Positions 16,228 through 26,682 of a stretch of DNA of 35,967 bases are shown here, in pieces. The notes under the pieces were generated by a model, which made no database searches, was not told where the DNA came from, and saw only the letters and a list, made by a program, of their open reading frames with translations. The position numbers and the translations under genes are program-made. The DNA comes from Klebsiella pneumoniae (GTDB lineage: Bacteria; Myxococcota_A; UBA796; GCA-2862545), in assembly GCA_945861065.1 (NCBI GenBank), contig CAMASI010000048.1, forward strand, positions 1 to 35,967. The letters are read 5' to 3'. Each line of letters opens with the position of its first letter. The first letter of the stretch is position 1.

Positions 16228-16860
16228 TTACGCAACCCTGCGGAAGACAGCAACCACGGTTCCTAGAATGGACACGGAGCCGGACCGGGCATCGACATAC
16301 CTCGGAGTCATCGCCGAATTGGCCGGTTGAAGGCGCATGCGATCGCCTTCCCGGTACACCCGTTTGACGGTCGCCTCTCCCTCGACCAACACCACCGCGA
16401 TCTCCCCGTTGCGCGCCTCTGCTTTCTGGCGGACGAACACGGTATCGCCGTCGAGAATTCCATCTTCCACCATGGAATCCCCGCGCACGAGCAAGGCGAA
16501 CACCTTGCCACCGGGCGGAAGCAGCGCACGATCCATCCGGATGGCGCCTTCATAATTCTCCTCGGCCAACAATGGAACGCCCGCCGCGACTCGTCCCAAC
16601 AGCGGAACGGACACGACGCTGTCGTCGTTCTCCAGGCCCGCTTCTGACGTGATGCGCAGGCTCCGCGGCAGACCCGGGTCCCCGACCCGCTCCACGTAGC
16701 CCTTTCGGATCAGCGCCTTGAGGTGATCGCTCACCGCGTTGGTCGATTTCATCCCAAGGGCGCTGCCAATTTCGCGGTAACTAGGCACCACCCGATTCTG
16801 GTCCCAGTGGGCACGAATGAACTCCAGCATCTCGCGCTGACGCGGCGACAACTCTTCCAT
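16228..16860 (-). CDS. lexA: LexA repressor (SOS response)
   Basis: This is the transcriptional repressor of the DNA-damage response, inactivated by RecA-stimulated self-cleavage. The 210-residue protein has a winged-helix HTH (about 26-52: PSYREIGSALGMKSTNAVSD, then HLKAL). The Ala93-Gly94 cleavage site is in RVAAGVP, the catalytic Ser129 in GDSM, and Lys166 in EATVKRVY, so the peptidase is complete. The start is ATG at 16860, with an AGGGGT Shine-Dalgarno about 6 bases upstream. In the recognition helix the residues around Asn41-Ala42 are followed by VSD where E. coli has AEE. This fits with recognition of a different operator. It lies downstream of the FHA gene and upstream of the MoxR block, all in the same direction. 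Confidence 0.97.
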   Translation of the reverse strand: MEELSPRQREMLEFIRAHWDQNRVVPSYREIGSALGMKSTNAVSDHLKALIRKGYVERVGDPGLPRSLRITSEAGLENDDSVVSVPLLGRVAAGVPLLAEENYEGAIRMDRALLPPGGKVFALLVRGDSMVEDGILDGDTVFVRQKAEARNGEIAVVLVEGEATVKRVYREGDRMRLQPANSAMTPRYVDARSGSVSILGTVVAVFRRVA

Positions 16861-16873
16861 CGAACACCCCTGG

Positions 16874-16897
16874 ACGTGCGTTCCCGTGAACGCACGT
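16874..16897. promoter_or_regulatory. probable LexA operator (perfect 10-bp inverted repeat)
   Basis: Arms ACGTGCGTTC and GAACGCACGT are exact reverse complements around the 4-base centre CCGT. The repeat lies 14-37 bases upstream of the lexA ATG. It directly follows the predicted -10 element and covers the predicted transcription start. Its core, GTTC-N4-GAAC, has the half-sites of the Gram-positive LexA box (GAAC-N4-GTTC) in the opposite order and does not match the E. coli CTGT-N8-ACAG box. Binding by LexA is inferred from position and symmetry. Confidence 0.8.
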
Positions 16898-16926
16898 ACA
16901 GTACCGCGCCGATTCGCTCACGTCAA
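16898..16926 (-). promoter_or_regulatory. sigma70-type promoter of lexA
   Basis: On the minus strand, -35 TTGACG (16926-16921) and -10 TACTGT (16903-16898) are separated by exactly 17 bases. The expected start of transcription, near 16891, falls inside the inverted repeat. The -35 overlaps the stop codon of the upstream FHA gene. lexA can thus be transcribed independently even if it also receives transcripts from upstream. Confidence 0.7.
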
Positions 16927-18761
16927 GGCGTTGGCGCACCGTCTTTCTGCCGCCACGCGATGCGGGCCCGTCGAACCGTTGAGGTGTTGCGCTGCGCATC
17001 GGTTTCGATCACGGCACGCACCTCGACCTGGTTCGTGTTGCCGTCTACAACGGAGGCGCCGTAGCCCACGGCCAGGACCCGAACGGGCGCCCCACACCCC
17101 GTGTCGTCCACGGTGAGAAACGTGGAGCCAGGCAGGCAACCGCGGCTCGCCTGACAGGTGAACGCCTCGACCCTGACCTCCAGCAAGGAACAGCCAGGAG
17201 GGTCCAGAGTCGCCGTTCCGGCCGTCAGCAGCTTCGCACTCACCGCGGGCCGGACCGCCTTCCCGCCCTCCACAGGCAACAACGTGCGCATCAAGGTGAG
17301 CGGTCGTTCACCCGCCACAGAGGGCACGTACCGAGGCGCTGCTTCCCACTCGATTTGGATCGTAGGGTTGGCCAGACCGGCCTCCCCCCTGATCCTCGCC
17401 ACGTCGTCGGCGTTTGACGGATCGAGGTACAGTGCATCGGCGCTTCCGCCATAGAAACTCAGGACATCAGTGACTAAGGCAGAATGTCCATGCGCAGTAA
17501 ACGCGACGATCGCAGGCCGGCCGACGAGTGCCAGGTCGCGATTGAGGCCCACGGCATCTCGGCACCCAAAGCTCAACGGTCGAATTTCACCGCGTTCCGT
17601 CAGAACCTGAGGCGCGATCCCCGTCAGGGCGTTTTCGCAGATCAGGTAGTGAATAGGCTCCTCCACTCCCCTCGCTGCGAGGAATCCCGCGAGCTTTTCC
17701 TCGTCACCCCACGACACACGATGGGGACGCTCAAACGCGTGGAGCACGATGTCTTCTTTTCGGGCAGGTCTCGGCGGCCCGGCCGACGCGCTCCCGGAGC
17801 CTCGGCTTGAGGCGGTGGATCCGCCACCGAGGCTCGTAAGTCCTCCCCCAGATCCAGACGCCTTCGGCGCTTTTGCGGGCGGCGGTGGTTCAGCGCCGTC
17901 GATCGGCACCTCCACCGGCGCATCATTTCGGCTCTCTTTGAGCAGCCGCTCGGCCGCATCCACCCGTTTCGGCATGAGCCAAACGACGGCGCCCTCCTGT
18001 TGCGCAGGTTGGTAGCCACTCGGCGTCATGTCGTACAACACGCCTGGGCACCGCAACAGCGGCATCGAGCCCGAGCGATCCGTCAACGACGCGTCCATAC
18101 ACCCGATTGGCAAATCACCGAGTTGGTACCATGCCCCATCGGCCTCGAAAGTGACGATCCACTCTCGCGTTGTGCCGCGGATCCACACCTCGTCCACGCC
18201 ATTTCGGTCGAGGTCGGTGACCCGACGAATTTTCAGTTCGGCCGGGTCGAGCCCATTGGCTCGTAAGAAGGCGGGCGCCACCTCCAGGTGTTTCGTCCCT
18301 TCCACCATCGGGCCCCGGCGGATCGTCTCCGACCAATTCAGTTCATTCGGAGCGGCACGACTGGGGCCCAAAAAGACCGCGAACACCACGAATACGCCTG
18401 CGACCGCGAGAGGCGCAGCAATCGCGATCGCCTCCAAGGGCGTGAAGCGTCGCCGCGTCGAAACCCGCAACCGCGTGTCTCCGACCCGAAGCACGTTTCC
18501 GACCTGCAGCTTGACTTTTTCGCCAGCGAGCTTGCGATCGTCCACAAAGGACCCGGTTGCGGAGCCCAGGTCATTCACCCAATAAGCGCCGTTCTCCCAC
18601 GTGATCTCCGCGTGGTAGATGCTGACGAGTTCGTCCGGGATCTGCAGGCCCGAACTCGCGCGCCCCAAGAGCAGCGCCTCTCGGGGATGCAGTTGCACCC
18701 GAACGCCTTCGATAGCCCCGCTCGTCGCGACAAGATCGAGATCTGGATTTGACCTAGCCAT
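16923..18761 (-). CDS. FHA-domain membrane protein
   Basis: This 612-residue protein starts with a cytoplasmic forkhead-associated domain (about 20-100), which normally binds phosphothreonine. Gly33-Arg34 in LLGRASS and Ser47/His50 in LVSIYHAEI are kept. The usual GSxNGT turn reads GSATGS (66-71), so the conserved Asn is missing and binding may be altered. A basic stretch and one membrane helix follow (about 111-131: AIAIAAPLAVAGVFVVFAVF). The remaining 480 residues should be extracytoplasmic, with a Ser/Gly/Pro low-complexity linker at about 295-335 and two Cys-containing segments. Such a protein would link Ser/Thr kinase signalling to the envelope (inference). The stop codon overlaps the lexA -35 element. 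The start ATG has no strong Shine-Dalgarno. Confidence 0.85.
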   Translation of the reverse strand: MARSNPDLDLVATSGAIEGVRVQLHPREALLLGRASSGLQIPDELVSIYHAEITWENGAYWVNDLGSATGSFVDDRKLAGEKVKLQVGNVLRVGDTRLRVSTRRRFTPLEAIAIAAPLAVAGVFVVFAVFLGPSRAAPNELNWSETIRRGPMVEGTKHLEVAPAFLRANGLDPAELKIRRVTDLDRNGVDEVWIRGTTREWIVTFEADGAWYQLGDLPIGCMDASLTDRSGSMPLLRCPGVLYDMTPSGYQPAQQEGAVVWLMPKRVDAAERLLKESRNDAPVEVPIDGAEPPPPAKAPKASGSGGGLTSLGGGSTASSRGSGSASAGPPRPARKEDIVLHAFERPHRVSWGDEEKLAGFLAARGVEEPIHYLICENALTGIAPQVLTERGEIRPLSFGCRDAVGLNRDLALVGRPAIVAFTAHGHSALVTDVLSFYGGSADALYLDPSNADDVARIRGEAGLANPTIQIEWEAAPRYVPSVAGERPLTLMRTLLPVEGGKAVRPAVSAKLLTAGTATLDPPGCSLLEVRVEAFTCQASRGCLPGSTFLTVDDTGCGAPVRVLAVGYGASVVDGNTNQVEVRAVIETDAQRNTSTVRRARIAWRQKDGAPTP

Positions 18762-18772
18762 GTTCTAGTCAT

Positions 18773-18781
18773 GTACCGTAC
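18773..18781. promoter_or_regulatory. short inverted repeat GTACCGTAC upstream of the FHA gene
   Basis: GTACCGTAC (extended, TGTACCGTACA at 18772-18782) lies 12-20 bases upstream of the FHA-gene ATG, in the 74-base divergent spacer shared with the rhomboid-like gene. A related GTACAGTAC occurs at 16896-16904, at the lexA -10. It may be an operator half-shared by both promoters, or chance. Confidence 0.25.
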
Positions 18782-18835
18782 AACCGGCCCAGGTGGCAAG
18801 GCGATCCGGGCCAACAGACCAGTGACACGGTAGAG

Positions 18836-19576
18836 ATGGGCGTCATGCGTCGCCCGGCCCCTCGCGGATCTGACCTGCTTCCAGGCGCCGACCCCTTCGT
18901 CTTGCGCGTCCTGATGGGGCTCGCTGCGCTTGTGGTCGGGGTCACGATCCTTCGCAGTCTGAACGTCCCAGTTGATCGTCTCGCTTGGTGGTCATTCGAT
19001 TCCGTTGGCCGATCGGGTGCGTTCGGTTGGTGGCAACCCCTGTCCAGCCTGTTGATCCACGCGCCCGGCTCGTCGGGACTGACCAGTGTGTTCATCGACA
19101 GCGTCTTGCTCTACCTGATCGTGCCGTCAGTTCGGAACGAGATCGAGGACAGCGTGACGGTTCGCGCGTTGCTCGCAGGCGTTCTCGGCGGCATCGTCGT
19201 TGGACTCGGAGCGAACGCATTGGGGCTCGGCTTCGGCGCCCGATTCGGCTGGGGCTCGGTCCTCTGGTCTCTGTTCCTTCTGCTCGGCCTCAAGGGGCCG
19301 GAGCGCACGTTCCTGCTGTTCTGGGTACTCCCAGTCAGCGGCCGCGCCATCGTGTGGGGCTCCCTGGCTCTGTCCGCGTTGTTCTGCGTGTCGGAAGCCT
19401 CACTCGGAAATTTCGCAGGCCTTGGCACGTGGCTCGGGACCGCCGGCTATTGGTACGGGTTGGGCCCGGGCGGCCGGCGCCGCCAACTCAAGGCAAAGGC
19501 AGGAACGATCGAGCGCGAACTACGTTCATTGAGGGTCATCCAGGGCGGTCGCAACAGCGACGACGACGTGAACTGA
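18836..19576 (+). CDS. rhomboid-like polytopic membrane protein, probably catalytically inactive
   Basis: The 246-residue protein has about six hydrophobic segments (about 22-40, 84-97, 110-132, 141-152, 158-166 and 171-186, with a seventh near 193-208). It also has a WQPLSSLLIHAP segment (66-77) like the WQ...HxxxH start of the rhomboid fold. Where rhomboids have GxSGxxxG, this protein reads GWGSVLWSL (138-146), with Gly at the Ser position. Where the catalytic His region AHxGG is expected it reads GNFAGLGTWLG (191-201) with no His. It is therefore best described as a rhomboid-like pseudoprotease; the family assignment itself is moderate. The C-terminal 40 residues are basic and cytosolic. 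The TetR gene follows after one base, so they are probably co-transcribed. Confidence 0.62.
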   Translation: MGVMRRPAPRGSDLLPGADPFVLRVLMGLAALVVGVTILRSLNVPVDRLAWWSFDSVGRSGAFGWWQPLSSLLIHAPGSSGLTSVFIDSVLLYLIVPSVRNEIEDSVTVRALLAGVLGGIVVGLGANALGLGFGARFGWGSVLWSLFLLLGLKGPERTFLLFWVLPVSGRAIVWGSLALSALFCVSEASLGNFAGLGTWLGTAGYWYGLGPGGRRRQLKAKAGTIERELRSLRVIQGGRNSDDDVN

Positions 19577-19577
19577 C

Positions 19578-20180
19578 ATGACGCGGCACGCTCCAGGCCA
19601 AGAACGCCGAAACCAGATCCTGCGCTCTGCCCGCACCGTTTTTCTGGCCCAAGGGTACGGCGAAGCCCGCGTCGAGGACGTGGCTGCCACGGCAAACTTG
19701 TCGAAAGGCGCTGTCTACCACCACTTTCAATCGAAGCGCGACATCTTCCTCGCCTTGGTCAGGGAGGAGCACGAAGCCACGTACTCCTTCCTCGACACTG
19801 CCGACGGAGACGTACGCCCCGCGGTCGTGAAAATGCTGGCGCTCGGCGAGCGCTACCTCGACTATTTCGCCGGGCTCAAAACACCGCCGCGGTTCTTCTT
19901 GATGATGTGTGAGCAGGGAATTCGCGACGAAGAGATCCGCGAAGAGTGTCAGGCCGTACACCAGCGTTTCGTGGACGCCGCCGCGCGCCTCCTCGCCCAA
20001 GGAATGTCAGAAGGCGCCTTCCGCCCCGGCGACCCGGTTGCCCTAGCCATGCTGCTCAAGGCCTTCATTGACGGTCTTGCAGGGCAATCGGCCATCGGAA
20101 TTCGGCCTGATCGCGAAGCGCTGCTCAAGGACGGCGTCGGCCTGATCCTACACGGCCTGCTCGCGTCCCCGGCGGGTTAG
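19578..20180 (+). CDS. TetR/AcrR-family transcriptional regulator
   Basis: A 200-residue DNA-binding repressor. The N-terminal HTH is classical: RRNQILRSARTVFLAQGYGE, then VEDVAATANLSKGAVYHHFQ and SKRDIFLALV (about residues 10-55). The C-terminal ligand-binding domain is helical and divergent, with a TetR_C-like LLKAFIDGLAGQ segment near the end. The ligand and target operator are unknown. The gene starts one base after the stop of the rhomboid-like gene and is 24 bases from the next gene, which suggests an operon of three. Autoregulation is likely for the family, but I see no obvious palindrome at the 5' end of this group. Confidence 0.93.
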   Translation: MTRHAPGQERRNQILRSARTVFLAQGYGEARVEDVAATANLSKGAVYHHFQSKRDIFLALVREEHEATYSFLDTADGDVRPAVVKMLALGERYLDYFAGLKTPPRFFLMMCEQGIRDEEIREECQAVHQRFVDAAARLLAQGMSEGAFRPGDPVALAMLLKAFIDGLAGQSAIGIRPDREALLKDGVGLILHGLLASPAG

Positions 20181-20204
20181 GCGCCTCCGCCCGAGGAAGG
20201 ACCC

Positions 20205-20777
20205 ATGGGCAAACGCGACCTGCTGCTCGCCTGGCTTGGCGCACCCATGGCCAGGGCCCTTTCGCCCGAAATCGACGATCGAATCGATGAAGCGTTGCGC
20301 AAGCGGCCAGCGGCGGACGTCGACACCCGAACGGCCGCCCTCGAAGAGCGCTTGGACCAGTTGCAAAAAAAGCTGGCGATGGTTTCAGGCGCTGTTCAAG
20401 CCGCCACCGAACGCCTCGGAGCAGTTCGCGCCACGGCCGACGAAGCCCTGGCTACCGCGCGTCAGGCGACTCAGATTGCGACCACCGCCAAGGCGACAGC
20501 AGAGTCCATCGCCGACGGAGAGGCCGAACCCGCCGAAGGACAGGACGGCTGCGCTGTCGTCGATTGTGAGCGCCCCCACCGCGCCCGCGGCTTTTGTGCG
20601 CCTCATTACAACCGGTGGCGCCGCGGCGTACTCGAGGGATTCGTCGGCCCAGACGGGAGCGTGCAAGTCGGTGAGGTTGCCGGCCGCGTAGACCGGGTCT
20701 TCGCAGGTGACCCCATGACCGTGGACGGCAGCGTGGTCCGAGTGCGAGGGCGTACTGTCGGTTTCACGCCTTCCTGA
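20205..20777 (+). CDS. coiled-coil protein with a CCCH-type metal-binding motif
   Basis: A strong GAGGAAGGA Shine-Dalgarno precedes the ATG. The 190-residue protein begins with MGKRDLLLAWLGAPMARALS and has a helical, Ala-rich, coiled-coil-like region (about 45-103). A compact motif then reads CAVVDCERPHRARGFCAPHY followed by NRWRRG. Cys116, Cys121, Cys131 and His134 form C-x4-C-x9-C-x2-H, a pattern found as a small zinc-binding element in DNA-associated and phage-type proteins. The C-terminal 50 residues look like a small beta domain with repeated GxV segments. No signal peptide is seen. The function is not known; DNA or RNA binding is a guess from the motif. It is convergent with, and 6 bases from, the ALDH gene. 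Confidence 0.75.
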   Translation: MGKRDLLLAWLGAPMARALSPEIDDRIDEALRKRPAADVDTRTAALEERLDQLQKKLAMVSGAVQAATERLGAVRATADEALATARQATQIATTAKATAESIADGEAEPAEGQDGCAVVDCERPHRARGFCAPHYNRWRRGVLEGFVGPDGSVQVGEVAGRVDRVFAGDPMTVDGSVVRVRGRTVGFTPS

Positions 20778-20783
20778 AGGCCC

Positions 20784-22298
20784 TCACAGGTCGAAACGAA
20801 CGCCCTGAGCCAGCGGCAAGCCCTTCGTGCCGTTGATTGTGCAGGTTTGTCGACGCATATAGGCCTTCCACGAGTCCGAACCCGCTTCGCGCCCGCCGCC
20901 CGTCTGTTTTTCTCCGCCGAACGCACCGCCGATTTCAGCGCCGGACGTCCCGATGTTGACGTTGGCAATTCCGCAATCGCTACCCGACGCCGACAGGAAC
21001 GACTCCATCGCCCGCATGCCGTTGGTGAAAATCGCCGAGGACAACCCCTGTTCCACCTCATTCTGCCAGGCGATGGCCTCATCGAGATCCGTGTACACAT
21101 CCACATAGAGAATCGGTGCAAACGTCTCCTGGAATACGATTGCAAGGTCGTGACGCGCCCGGACCAACGTGGGCTGAACGTAGTGCCCAGGCCTGTCCAC
21201 CTGTCCGCCGCCGCATAGGATCTCGCCCCCTTGCGCCACGACCTCTGCGATCGCTCGATGAAAACCTTGAACCGCCAGGTCATCGATCAGCGGTCCAACC
21301 AACACGCCTGGCTCCCGCGGATCTCCCACCAACAGTGTGCTGTAGGCCCGAGCCAACCTTGGCAAGAAGGTGTCTGCGATCGACGCATGCACGAACAAAC
21401 GTCGCGTAGACGTGCACCGCTGGCCCGCCGTGCCGACCGCACCAAAACACACGGCCCGCAAGGCCAAGTCTAGATCCGCGTCCGGCTCCACGATGATGGC
21501 GTTGTTGCCGCCCAACTCGAGCAAGCTCCGGCCCAGCCGCTCCGCGACGACACCGTTGACGTACCGACCCATCCGACACGACCCCGTCGCCGACACCAGC
21601 GCCATACGCGGGTCCTTCACCAGCGCTTCGCCGACCTCGTGATCATCGCCAATCACCAAGCCAAACAGCCCGTCAAACCCGTGCGCTGCGAGCACGGCAT
21701 CGCAGACCCGGTGCGTCGCAATCGCAGTGAGTGGGGCCTTGAGCGATGGTTTCCAGACGACGGCGTCACCACAAACCGCGGCCACCATCGCATTCCACGC
21801 CCACACCGCGTTCGGGAAATTGAAGGCCGTGATCACGCCGACAACACCGAGCGGATGCCACTGCTCGAACATCCGATGACCCGGCCGTTCACTGTGCATC
21901 GACAAACCGTACAGTTGGCGCCCGAGCCCCGTGCAAAAGTCAGCCATGTCAATGGATTCCTGAACCTCGCCAAGCCCCTCCGAATGGAGTTTTCCGACTT
22001 CCAGCGTAATGAGCGCGCCGAGATCCTCTTTCACCAAACGGAGGGCGTCTCCCATCTGACGCACAATCTCGCCGCGTCGTGGGGCAGGGACCAACCGCCA
22101 GCGCCGGAAGGCCGCTTGCGCCTCTTCCGCCACATGTTCGTACTGAGCGCGCGTGGCCAAACGAATCTGGCCAATCCGGGCGCCATCGATCGGACTGTGC
22201 ACCTCGTGAATTCGCCCGTCTGTCGCGAGGTCTCCACCACGGGTGGCCGCTCCGGCCAGCACACCAACCAGACCCCGCCGCTCCAGCAGTCCCGACAT
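20784..22298 (-). CDS. ALDH7-family aldehyde dehydrogenase (antiquitin / aminoadipate-semialdehyde dehydrogenase type)
   Basis: An NAD(P)-dependent oxidation of aldehydes; in this family typically alpha-aminoadipate semialdehyde in lysine breakdown. The 504-residue protein from ATG 22298 has AFNFP (Asn160), VWKPS (Lys183), the catalytic base in LLELGGNN (Glu261), and the nucleophile Cys295 in GTAGQRCTSTRR. Its C-terminus, NVNIGTSGAEIGGAFGG, then GEKQTGGGREAGSD, and finally RRQTCTINGTKGLPLAQG, is characteristic of antiquitin (ALDH7A1/AmaB), not of generic ALDHs. A TTG at 22310 and a GTG at 22301 are possible longer starts. No other lysine-catabolism gene is nearby, so the physiological substrate is inferred only from family resemblance. 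Confidence 0.94.
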   Translation of the reverse strand: MSGLLERRGLVGVLAGAATRGGDLATDGRIHEVHSPIDGARIGQIRLATRAQYEHVAEEAQAAFRRWRLVPAPRRGEIVRQMGDALRLVKEDLGALITLEVGKLHSEGLGEVQESIDMADFCTGLGRQLYGLSMHSERPGHRMFEQWHPLGVVGVITAFNFPNAVWAWNAMVAAVCGDAVVWKPSLKAPLTAIATHRVCDAVLAAHGFDGLFGLVIGDDHEVGEALVKDPRMALVSATGSCRMGRYVNGVVAERLGRSLLELGGNNAIIVEPDADLDLALRAVCFGAVGTAGQRCTSTRRLFVHASIADTFLPRLARAYSTLLVGDPREPGVLVGPLIDDLAVQGFHRAIAEVVAQGGEILCGGGQVDRPGHYVQPTLVRARHDLAIVFQETFAPILYVDVYTDLDEAIAWQNEVEQGLSSAIFTNGMRAMESFLSASGSDCGIANVNIGTSGAEIGGAFGGEKQTGGGREAGSDSWKAYMRRQTCTINGTKGLPLAQGVRFDL

Positions 22299-22322
22299 CA
22301 CCGCCCCCAAACGGCGGCGCGC

Positions 22323-25357
<3,035 letters not shown>

Positions 25358-25445
25358 CCGCGATGGGCAGTCTGCGTGTGGTTGCGTTAGATCGGCGACC
25401 TTCGCGGCCCTACCCCTGATTTCGGCCCACAAACACCCGGATCCC

Positions 25446-26633
25446 ATGCCTGTCGACTTCGTCGCATTGTTCAACCTTCCTCTTGCAAGTCTGCGGGAAC
25501 AGGCGGCCGCGCTCGGCCTGCCCGTCAAGGATGGCACACCCCGAAGCGCCCTTGTGTTCGAACTGGGTCGCGAACTTGGCCGGAGGGAAGGCGCACAGTT
25601 TGGTACTGGTGTGCTTGAAGTTCACGCCGAAGGCTTCGGCTTTCTTCGCTCCATCCAAACCTCGTTCTTGCCTGGCCACGACGACATTTACGTGTCGCAG
25701 AGTCAAATTCGCCGATTCAAACTGCGGACGGGCGACCAAATCATCGGAAATACGCGCGATCCCAAAGAGGGGGAACGGTACACGGCACTCCTTCGGGTCG
25801 ACGCCGTCAACGGCGAAACCCCAGGGGGCGACCCGGCTTCGTTCGACACACTCACGGCCATTTACCCAGACGAATCCTTCGATTTGAGCGGCGACGCAGT
25901 TCTCCGCGCCATGGAACTCGCGGCACCCCTAGGGGTGGGGCAACGCGGGCTGCTCGTAGCCCCGGTTCGCGCGCGGCCGGGCGATCTGCTCCGACGTTTG
26001 GCCAACCGCTTGGTACAAGACCCTGAGCTGCACGTCACCGTACTCTTACTTGCAGAACGGCCCGAAGAGATTCACGAGTGGCAAACTACAACCCGCGCGG
26101 AGGTCATCGCTACACCCTTCGACGAGCCTCCTTCGCGGCACGTGCAGGTCGCTGACATCGCTTTCGAGCGTGCACGCCGAATGGTTGAGCAAGGCGACAA
26201 CCCAGTCCTCCTGGTGGATTCCCTGTCGCGCCTGCTTCGTGCCGTCATCGCAGAGTCCGCCCCTACCGGCCGTGACCTGGGAGGCGTCGACGCCGGCGCG
26301 CTCCATCGCATCCGGCGGTGGCTCGGAGCCGCTCGCGCGCTGGAAGAGGGCGGATCACTCACGGTGATCGCGCTCGTCGGAGACGAGGGAAGGGCGGATC
26401 AAGCGTTGTTGGAAGACCTTCGTGACGTCGTGAATTGGGAACTGACGCTGTCTCGCAGTCTGGCGGAACTCGGGTTCGACCCGCCCATCGACGTCAGCCG
26501 CTCTGGCGTCTTGCGTGCAGACCGGCTGATCGCGGACGCCTCCGAGCGCGAGGTCCGCGCAACGCTGCGCGCCCGATTCACAGGCGACCTGGTACATGAC
26601 GCCGAAGCGCTTCGGGCAGCCGCGTCCACTTGA
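25446..26633 (+). CDS. Rho-family protein with destroyed Walker A motif
   Basis: A 395-residue relative of transcription terminator Rho. Residues about 5-47 match the Rho N-terminal domain (LFNLPLASLREQAAALGLP). Residues about 52-125 match the RNA-binding OB-fold (GTGVLEVHAEGFGFLRS, LPGHDDIYVSQSQIRRFKLR, then TGDQI). The core is recognisable: GVGQRGLLVAP, AERPEEI (Glu204 at the catalytic Glu position), TPFDEPPSRHVQVADIAFER, Walker B VLLVDSLSR (Asp258), and GGVDAGAL with GAARALEEGGSLTVIAL. However, where Rho has RAGKT, this protein has RARPGD (175-180). No nucleotide-binding Lys or Thr is left and there is no frame break. The Q-loop Lys (SGK) is Arg (TGR), and the R-loop and C-terminus are also divergent. 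It sits in the usual rho-rpmE-prfA-prmC gene order. ATP-driven translocation seems unlikely; the role is unknown. Confidence 0.9.
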   Translation: MPVDFVALFNLPLASLREQAAALGLPVKDGTPRSALVFELGRELGRREGAQFGTGVLEVHAEGFGFLRSIQTSFLPGHDDIYVSQSQIRRFKLRTGDQIIGNTRDPKEGERYTALLRVDAVNGETPGGDPASFDTLTAIYPDESFDLSGDAVLRAMELAAPLGVGQRGLLVAPVRARPGDLLRRLANRLVQDPELHVTVLLLAERPEEIHEWQTTTRAEVIATPFDEPPSRHVQVADIAFERARRMVEQGDNPVLLVDSLSRLLRAVIAESAPTGRDLGGVDAGALHRIRRWLGAARALEEGGSLTVIALVGDEGRADQALLEDLRDVVNWELTLSRSLAELGFDPPIDVSRSGVLRADRLIADASEREVRATLRARFTGDLVHDAEALRAAAST

Positions 26634-26682
26634 CGCGGGCCTGTCGCCGGGTGAAGGCCGCGCTCCGACGGAGATTTGGACC

